NCBI GenBank assembly: GCA_037439465.1
Contig: JBBIVX010000032.1
Coordinates: forward strand, 1 to 10,543
From: Parasulfuritortus sp037439465
GTDB lineage: Bacteria > Pseudomonadota > Gammaproteobacteria > Burkholderiales > Thiobacillaceae
DNA: 10,543 nucleotides
Direction: 5' to 3'
Shown: positions 6,020-10,543 of the stretch, piece by piece
How the letters are laid out: each line of letters opens with the position of its first letter
Numbering within the stretch: the first letter of the stretch is position 1
The notes under the pieces: generated by a model
Seen by the model: only the letters and a program-made list of their open reading frames with translations
Database searches by the model: none
Told to the model about the DNA's origin: nothing
Position numbers and translations under genes: made by a program

Positions 6020-6054
6020 CAAAGCAAGCAAAGACGGCATTCCGGCGCCGCCTT
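6020..6054 (-). terminator. possible terminator after dctM
   Basis: On the minus strand AAGGCGGC (6047-6054) pairs with GCCGTCTT (6031-6038) in an 8-bp stem with one G-U pair and an 8-nt loop. It is followed by a T-rich but interrupted tail TGCTTGCTTTGG. It lies about 75 nt past the dctM stop and upstream of the OmpA-type gene, the right place to end the pmbA-dctQ-dctM transcript. The broken T-run lowers confidence. The OmpA-type gene's promoter should lie between here and 5963, but I see no good -10/-35 pair. Confidence 0.45.
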
Positions 6055-6127
6055 CACGTCTATTTGTAGCAGAGTGAACCACACATCGCGGGGTCGAGTG
6101 CGCCGCCGGCGAACGGTTCCGCGCCCA

Positions 6128-7447
6128 TCACCCGGCATGCATCACCATTCCCGGAAAGGCAAGCACCAAGGCGACCATGACGATCTGGATGAGGACGAAC
6201 GGGATCGCCCCCCAATAAATGTCGCCGGTGGCAACCGCCTTGGGCGCGACACTGCGCAGATAAAACAGCGCAAAGCCGAAGGGCGGGTGCATGAATGAGG
6301 TCTGCATGTTGACGCCCAGCAGCACCCCGAACCAGATGAGATCGATGCCCAGTTTTTGCGCCACCGGCGCCAACAACGGCACGATGATGAAGGCAATCTC
6401 GAAGAAATCGAGGAAAAACGCCAGCACAAAGACCAACAGATTCACCACCAGCAGAAAGCCCCACTCCCCGCCAGGCAGGGCGGTCAGGAGACCCTCCACC
6501 CAACGGTCGCCATCAACCCCGCGAAATACCAGCGAGAACACGGTGGAACCGATCAGTATGAAAATCACGAAGGTGGTCAGCCGGCCGGTGGCATCCATCG
6601 CCTGGCGCAGCAGGTCGAGGCTGAACCGCCGCCTGGCCCATGCCAGCAGCAACGCCCCCACCGCGCCCATGGCGCCACCCTCGGTGGGGGTGGCGATACC
6701 GAGGAAGATGGTGCCCAACACCAGAAATATCAGCAGGAGCGGCGGCAACATGCTGGCCATGGCCCTGCCGAGCAGCGCCCTGCCGCGCAGCGGACGCGCC
6801 GCCGTCGGGAGGGCGGGGGCCGCCGCCGGGCGCCACAGGGTCATGAAAAAAACGAAAGCCGCATAAAAACTTACCAGGATCAGGCCAGGCAGCAACGCCC
6901 CCTGGTACATCGCCCCCACCGACACCCCCAATTGATCGGCGAGCACGATCAGCACCAGCGATGGCGGCACGATCTGCGCCAGTGTCCCCGAGGCGGCGAT
7001 GATCCCCGTCGCCAGCCGCTTGTCGTAACCATAGCGCAGCATGATGGGCAGGCTGATCAGTCCCATGGCTATCACCGAGGCCGCCACCACGCCGGTGGTT
7101 GCCGCCAGCAGGCCACCGACGAAAATCACCGAGTAGGCGAGGCCGCCGCGCACCGCACCGAACAACTGGCCCAGGCTATCGAGCAGCTCCTCGGCCATGC
7201 CGCTGCGCTCCAGCACCAGCCCCATGAAGGTAAAAAACGGAATCGCCAGCAGGGTGGCGTTGGACATGATGCCGTAGAGGCGTTCCGGCAGCGCCTGCAG
7301 CAGAGAAAACTCGAAGAAGCCGCCCTCGATGCCGAGGAAGGCGAACAACAGACCATTGGCGGCCAGGGAGAAGGCCACCGGGTAGCCCAGCAGCAGAAAG
7401 GCCACCAGCCCGACGAACATCAGCGGCGCCATCAGCTCGAAGGACAT
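6128..7447 (-). CDS. dctM: TRAP transporter large permease subunit
   Basis: This 439-residue integral inner-membrane protein of the DctM family carries the sodium-coupled transport path of a TRAP system. It is hydrophobic throughout, with about a dozen membrane segments. Family blocks visible are NATLLAIPFFTFMG (63-76), GIIAASGTLAQIVPPS, the TPTEGGAMGA motif in the second repeat, DFFEIAFIIVPLL and GVNMQTSFMHPPFG. I set the start at the ATG at 7447, sharing one base with the dctQ stop (TGATG), with GGAGGAG 8-10 nt upstream. An open frame continues upstream to 7582, but it lies inside dctQ and has no ribosome site. It is the last gene of pmbA-dctQ-dctM. Confidence 0.94.
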   Translation of the reverse strand: MSFELMAPLMFVGLVAFLLLGYPVAFSLAANGLLFAFLGIEGGFFEFSLLQALPERLYGIMSNATLLAIPFFTFMGLVLERSGMAEELLDSLGQLFGAVRGGLAYSVIFVGGLLAATTGVVAASVIAMGLISLPIMLRYGYDKRLATGIIAASGTLAQIVPPSLVLIVLADQLGVSVGAMYQGALLPGLILVSFYAAFVFFMTLWRPAAAPALPTAARPLRGRALLGRAMASMLPPLLLIFLVLGTIFLGIATPTEGGAMGAVGALLLAWARRRFSLDLLRQAMDATGRLTTFVIFILIGSTVFSLVFRGVDGDRWVEGLLTALPGGEWGFLLVVNLLVFVLAFFLDFFEIAFIIVPLLAPVAQKLGIDLIWFGVLLGVNMQTSFMHPPFGFALFYLRSVAPKAVATGDIYWGAIPFVLIQIVMVALVLAFPGMVMHAG

Positions 7448-7986
7448 CAGACCTGCTCCTCCGTTTTTTCCACTGACAATGGCCCCCTGCCGGCCAGATA
7501 GGCCACACGCTTGATAATTTCGGCCACGCCCTGCAGAGCGAGCAGCGTAAAACCCATCGGCATGATCGACTTGATCGGCCAACGCGCGAGGCCGCCGGCG
7601 TCCGGCGACATCTCGCCGATCGCCAGGGATCCGGCGAAACCCGCCCAGCTCAACCAGGCCATGACCCCAGCGAAAGGCAACAGAAAGAACGCTCCGCCGA
7701 GGAGGTCGATGCGTGCCTGGGTACGCGGCGAGAAACGGCCATAAAGTATGTCGATGCGTACATGGCCGTTATGCTTGAGGGTATAACCGGCGCCAAGCAA
7801 GAAGATGGCCGAGAACAGATACCACTGTACCTCCAGCCAGGCATTGGAGCTGAGGTTGAGACCGTAACGCGCCAGCGCATTGCCGGCCGAGATCAGCGCC
7901 ATCAGCAATACCAGCCAGAAGGCCAGCCGGCCGATCCGCTCGTTGATGGCATCGATGGCCCGGGCGATCGTCAGCAGCAGGTTCAT
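7447..7986 (-). CDS. dctQ: TRAP transporter small permease subunit
   Basis: This is a 179-residue DctQ-family membrane protein that pairs with DctM to form the TRAP permease. Four hydrophobic segments are visible: about 19-40 (LAFWLVLLMALISAGNALARYG), 52-68, 94-115 and 137-158. The family traits WLEVQWYLFSAIFLLGAGYTL and the conserved GHVRIDI after it are present. The ATG lies one nt after the pmbA stop with only a poor ribosome site, so translational coupling to pmbA is likely. It overlaps dctM by one base. Length is normal for the family. Confidence 0.93.
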   Translation of the reverse strand: MNLLLTIARAIDAINERIGRLAFWLVLLMALISAGNALARYGLNLSSNAWLEVQWYLFSAIFLLGAGYTLKHNGHVRIDILYGRFSPRTQARIDLLGGAFFLLPFAGVMAWLSWAGFAGSLAIGEMSPDAGGLARWPIKSIMPMGFTLLALQGVAEIIKRVAYLAGRGPLSVEKTEEQV

Positions 7987-7987
7987 C

Positions 7988-9328
7988 TCAGCGCCCGGCC
8001 AGCGTCATGCCATCGATCAGGATCGAGCCCACCCGGCGCGAGCCGCGTACCTCGACATCGGTGCCTATGGCCTGGATGCCAAGGAACATCTCCCTGAGAT
8101 TGCCCGCCACGGTAATCTCCTCGACCGGGTAGGCAAGCTCGCCGTTTTCCACCCAGAAACCGGCCGCACCGCGCGAATAGTCGCCTGTCACCAGATTAAG
8201 GCCGTGGCCCAGAAGCTCCGTCACCAACAGGCCGGTGCCCATCTTCTGCAACAGCTGGGCGAACGACTGGCCAGTGCCAGGCACAATCAGGTTATGGTTG
8301 CCGCCGGCGTTGCCGGTGCTCCGCATGCCCAGCTTGCGGGCACTGTAACTGGACAGGAAGTAACCCTGCACGACACCGTCTTTCACGACGTCGCGCTCGC
8401 AGGTCGCCACCCCCTCGCTGTCGAACGGCGCGCTCGCCAGGCCCCTGGGGATGAAGGGCCGTTCCTGTATCTGCACGAACTCCGGGAAGACGCGGGTACC
8501 CAGGCTGTCGAGCAGAAAACTGGACTTGCGGTAAAGGTGCCCGCCGGACACGGCCGAGACGAAACTGGCGATCAGACCGCTGGCCACCGGCGCCTCGAAC
8601 AGCACAGGGCAGTGGCGGGTATCCAGCCGGCGGGCATTCAGCCGTCGCAGCGTGCGCTCGCCGGCACGCCGGCCGACGGCCTCCGCCGGTTCCAAATCGG
8701 CGGCGGCCCGCGCCGTGGTGTACCAATAATCCCGCTGCATGCCCGCTGTGTCCTCGGCGATGACGGCGCAGGAGACGCTGTGCCGCGAGGCCGGGTAGCC
8801 GGCCAGGAAACCGGCCGAGTTGGCGTAGACGAATTGCGATTCCTGCACACTCACCCCGGCGCCTTCGGAATTGTTGATGCGCGCATCGACACCGAGGGCG
8901 GCCGCCTCACAGCGGCGCGCCAGCTCGATGGCGGCGTCGATGCCAATGTCCCAGTGGTGATGCAGGTCCAGCGCCGGGAACTCGCGCGCCAGCAGATCGG
9001 CATCCGCCAGCCCGGCGCAATCGTCTTCGGCCGTGAAGCGGGCGATGGCCAGCGCCTTGTCCACCGTGCGTCGCAGGGCATCGGCGGAAAAGTCGGAAGT
9101 GGAGGCATGGCCGCGGCGCTGGCCGAGGTAAACGCTCACCCCGACGCCCTTGTCCTTGTTGAATTCGATGGTCTCGACCGCGCCGCGCCGGACGTTGACG
9201 CTCTGGCCGACCCCTTCGGAAACTTCGGTCTCGGCGGCGCTGGCGCCGGCCGCGCGGGCCAGTTCGAGGACCTGGGCGGCCAGGCCGCGCAAGGCGGCCT
9301 CGCCATAGGAAAAGCGCTTGTCTGGCAC
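7988..9328 (-). CDS. pmbA: PmbA/TldE, partner subunit of the TldD/TldE metalloprotease
   Basis: This 446-residue protein is of the PmbA/TldE family, the subunit that with TldD forms a peptidase for unfolded peptides. In E. coli it matures microcin B17 and degrades the CcdA antitoxin. It lacks the HExxxH zinc motif, as expected for TldE rather than TldD. Family blocks are ETIEFNKDKGVGVSVY near 55-70, the VLFEAPVASGLI segment mid-protein, RSTGNAGGNHNL, and LVTGDYSRGAAGFWVENGE followed by PVEEITVAGNL near the C-terminus. The start is GTG at 9328 with AGGCGG about six nt upstream. It heads an operon with TRAP dctQ and dctM. TldD is not in the window, and the yjgA gene often found beside pmbA is absent here. 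Confidence 0.95.
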   Translation of the reverse strand: MPDKRFSYGEAALRGLAAQVLELARAAGASAAETEVSEGVGQSVNVRRGAVETIEFNKDKGVGVSVYLGQRRGHASTSDFSADALRRTVDKALAIARFTAEDDCAGLADADLLAREFPALDLHHHWDIGIDAAIELARRCEAAALGVDARINNSEGAGVSVQESQFVYANSAGFLAGYPASRHSVSCAVIAEDTAGMQRDYWYTTARAAADLEPAEAVGRRAGERTLRRLNARRLDTRHCPVLFEAPVASGLIASFVSAVSGGHLYRKSSFLLDSLGTRVFPEFVQIQERPFIPRGLASAPFDSEGVATCERDVVKDGVVQGYFLSSYSARKLGMRSTGNAGGNHNLIVPGTGQSFAQLLQKMGTGLLVTELLGHGLNLVTGDYSRGAAGFWVENGELAYPVEEITVAGNLREMFLGIQAIGTDVEVRGSRRVGSILIDGMTLAGR

Positions 9329-9359
9329 GGTGGCCGCCTGTCGGAATGCAAAGGCCGGT

Positions 9360-9368
9360 ATGATACCA
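9360..9368 (-). promoter_or_regulatory. possible extended -10 promoter for pmbA
   Basis: The minus strand has TGGTATCAT, an extended -10 element (TGnTATCAT, five of six bases of the hexamer). It lies 31 nt upstream of the GTG start of pmbA. A TTGACT box is present too (9377-9382) but only 11 bp away, too close to act as its -35. The call rests on the extended -10 alone. Confidence 0.3.
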
Positions 9369-9428
9369 ACCTCTCAAGTCAAGCGTAGGGCCGTCCCATG
9401 ATTTCTCACAGCAGGCTAGCGAATGAAC

Positions 9429-9448
9429 CTGACCGGCCGGCCCGTCAG
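9429..9448. repeat. imperfect 20-bp palindrome
   Basis: CTGAC-C-GGCCGGCC-C-GTCAG is self-complementary except for one C/C mismatch on each side. It lies about 100 bp upstream of the pmbA start and has no T-run. It could be a regulator site or an RNA hairpin; nothing in the sequence decides this. Confidence 0.5.
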
Positions 9449-9523
9449 TCGTAATGGCAGGCCGCCCAGGATTCTGCGCGGGGCCTGCGGCAACGTTTCG
9501 AAGCGGCGGCGTCAGGTATTCGA

Positions 9524-9541
9524 GCGCGCCTTCCCGCGCGC
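9524..9541. repeat. GC-rich inverted repeat after the IPTL-CTERM gene
   Basis: GCGCGC (9524-9529) and GCGCGC (9536-9541) form a 6-bp stem with a 6-nt loop about 50 nt past the stop of the IPTL-CTERM gene. No T-run follows, so a canonical terminator is not supported. Confidence 0.35.
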
Positions 9542-9593
9542 GCCCGAACTCCTTGCCGCCGCTGTAGCCGTTGCCGGGATCGCCTAGCCCGCC

Positions 9594-10526
9594 CTACCCC
9601 CTCCGCCACCGCAGCGCCGCCATCCCCGCCAGCAGCAGCGAGAGGACGATCAAGCCCCATTCGGAAAGGGTGGGAATCGAAGCCGGCGTGGCCGCGCCGG
9701 CAATGGCCATCGTCGCGTTCTGCGTCGCCGTGCCGCCGGCGTTGGTCGCCGTGATGGTCACGCTGTAGCTGCCGCCTGTGGTGGGCGTACCCGAGATCGC
9801 CCCGCTGGCCGGGTCGATGCTCAAGCCCGGCGGCAGGCCGGTGGCGGCGAAGGCAATCGGCGCCGTGCCGCTGGCCGTCACCGTGAAGCTGTACGGTACC
9901 CCCACCGTGCCGCCCGGCGGCGGGCCGCTGGTGATCGTCGCAGCCGTGGCCGGCGTGGCCGCCGCATCAAAATTGTAAAAGTACTGTCCGGCGCGCACGA
10001 GGCGAACCTGATAGGAATAGTCGCGGACGTTCCAGCTGTCATTGCCGTTGAGGAAGCCCACATCCCACGCGTAGTCTGAATAGCCGGCAACGGGCGAACC
10101 CGACCAGAAATACGACGCAGACGTGGCCGGAAACTGGGCCGCGTTGATGCTCGGGTTGTAACAAGCCCGCTCGACGATGGAACGTAATTCCTTCTGGTTG
10201 GGCAGCCGCCAGTCGGCCTGGCCGGCGTTCTGCGTGCCCGGTGCACCGGCATTGACGGCATCGGCGCGCTGAAAGGCCTCTTGCCACATGTAGCTGGCGG
10301 CGGTGCCGGTGCAGGTACTGCCGTTCCAGGTCTGGCCTTCGGCGCAGCGCTTCCAGATCAGCCCGGTAGGAATGTGGCGGACCGCGCCGTTGCCGGCATC
10401 GGCGAAATCGCTGTCCGGCGTGGTGAGCGGCAGGCCGGCCGGGCAAGTCTGTTGCGCCTGGACGACACCGGCCGCCAGCAGCAACGCCGCCAGCGCGGCG
10501 CGAAGAAGGATGTTAAGGACGTTCAT
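9594..10526 (-). CDS. secreted DUF1566 (Lcl_C) protein with Ig-like domain and IPTL-CTERM sorting signal
   Basis: This is a 310-residue exported protein. A signal peptide (1-24, cleavage likely after VQA) precedes a Cys-containing DUF1566/Lcl_C domain (about 38-180) with the family blocks GLIWKRC, WRLPNQKELRSIV (106-118) and SYFWSGS (138-144). An Ig-like He_PIG domain follows (about 200-276) with GVPYSFTV, LPPGLSIDPASGAISGTPT and a closing beta strand. The tail has IPTLSEWG (284-291), a hydrophobic helix and WRRG, the IPTL-CTERM signal thought to be handled by exosortase H in an analogue of the PEP-CTERM route. The start ATG at 10526 has AAGGA eight nt upstream. The function is unknown; a surface protein or adhesin is a guess. 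The cognate exosortase is not in the window. Confidence 0.9.
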   Translation of the reverse strand: MNVLNILLRAALAALLLAAGVVQAQQTCPAGLPLTTPDSDFADAGNGAVRHIPTGLIWKRCAEGQTWNGSTCTGTAASYMWQEAFQRADAVNAGAPGTQNAGQADWRLPNQKELRSIVERACYNPSINAAQFPATSASYFWSGSPVAGYSDYAWDVGFLNGNDSWNVRDYSYQVRLVRAGQYFYNFDAAATPATAATITSGPPPGGTVGVPYSFTVTASGTAPIAFAATGLPPGLSIDPASGAISGTPTTGGSYSVTITATNAGGTATQNATMAIAGAATPASIPTLSEWGLIVLSLLLAGMAALRWRRG

Positions 10527-10543
10527 GATGGGCTTCCTTTCTC

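Larger units (their letters stand above)
9329..9593. other. gene-poor gap between pmbA and the IPTL-CTERM gene
   Basis: I find no supported gene here. The gap holds the candidate pmbA promoter, an imperfect 20-bp palindrome at 9429-9448, and a GC-rich inverted repeat at 9524-9541. A 54-codon plus-strand open frame (9423-9587) has no good ribosome site and an Arg-rich unremarkable product. The minus-strand frame of the IPTL-CTERM gene stays open past its stop, most likely from high GC content. Confidence 0.6.

Noticed and set aside
6356..7501. A 381-codon plus-strand frame rich in Gln, His and Arg
   Set aside because: It is antisense to dctM and dctQ; the composition is the complement of hydrophobic membrane codons.
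7448..7582. N-terminal extension of dctM to 7582
   Set aside because: The extra 45 codons overlap dctQ, have no membrane-protein character and no ribosome site. The ATG at 7447 has GGAGGAG upstream.
7880..9388. A 502-codon open frame on the plus strand
   Set aside because: It is antisense to pmbA and the start of dctQ, with no recognisable domain. High GC content explains long open antisense frames here.
9423..9587. 54-codon plus-strand open frame in the pmbA upstream gap
   Set aside because: There is no good ribosome site, no recognisable family and an Arg-rich product; chance is likely at this GC content.
1..10543. CRISPR arrays, insertion sequences, phage or toxin-antitoxin modules
   Set aside because: No spaced direct repeats, transposase or integrase motifs, or small paired genes of these types were visible on either strand.

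Overview
The window reads as chromosomal core sequence from a GC-rich proteobacterium, most likely a beta- or gammaproteobacterium. The reasons are the thiS-thiG-trmB order, an E. coli-like rRNA leader with P1 promoter and boxA, a TyrRS with KMSKS, a tripartite TRAP transporter, PmbA/TldE, and an IPTL-CTERM surface protein. I cannot fix the genus. Codon use looks uniform and I see no insertion sequence, phage gene, CRISPR array or other accessory island.

Left part (1-1553, minus strand): tRNA-Gly(CCC), then tyrS, then a strong consensus promoter followed by boxA and a boxC-like motif. This is the start of an rRNA operon whose 16S gene lies just outside the left edge. All three units point the same way and form a translation cluster. 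Divergent from the tRNA, only 45 bp away, starts the plus-strand run thiS-thiG-trmB (1599-3312). It covers thiazole synthesis for thiamine plus tRNA m7G46 methylation.

Middle (3344-4776, plus strand): a DctP-type TRAP solute receptor with both a twin-arginine motif and a lipobox, overlapping by ATGA with a small c-type cytochrome lipoprotein. A perfect TATAAT at the trmB stop codon may give this pair its own promoter. Facing it on the minus strand are a small cytoplasmic-type FKBP peptidyl-prolyl isomerase (4879-5214) and an OmpA/Pal-type lipoprotein (5291-5962). An intrinsic terminator lies between them.

Right part (minus strand): pmbA (tldE)-dctQ-dctM (9328 down to 6128) are packed with a 1-nt gap and a 1-nt overlap, so the two TRAP membrane subunits sit in one operon with a TldD/E-type protease partner, while the likely solute receptor is about 1.7 kb away on the other strand. 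A gene-poor 265-bp gap with two GC-rich inverted repeats precedes a secreted protein (9594-10526) with a DUF1566/Lcl_C domain, an Ig-like He_PIG domain and an IPTL-CTERM sorting tail.

Most of the window is ordinary. The points most worth a second look are the pmbA-TRAP operon, the lipoprotein TRAP receptor coupled to a cytochrome, the missing Shine-Dalgarno of tyrS just behind a tRNA, and the IPTL-CTERM protein. I found no clear previously undescribed system.
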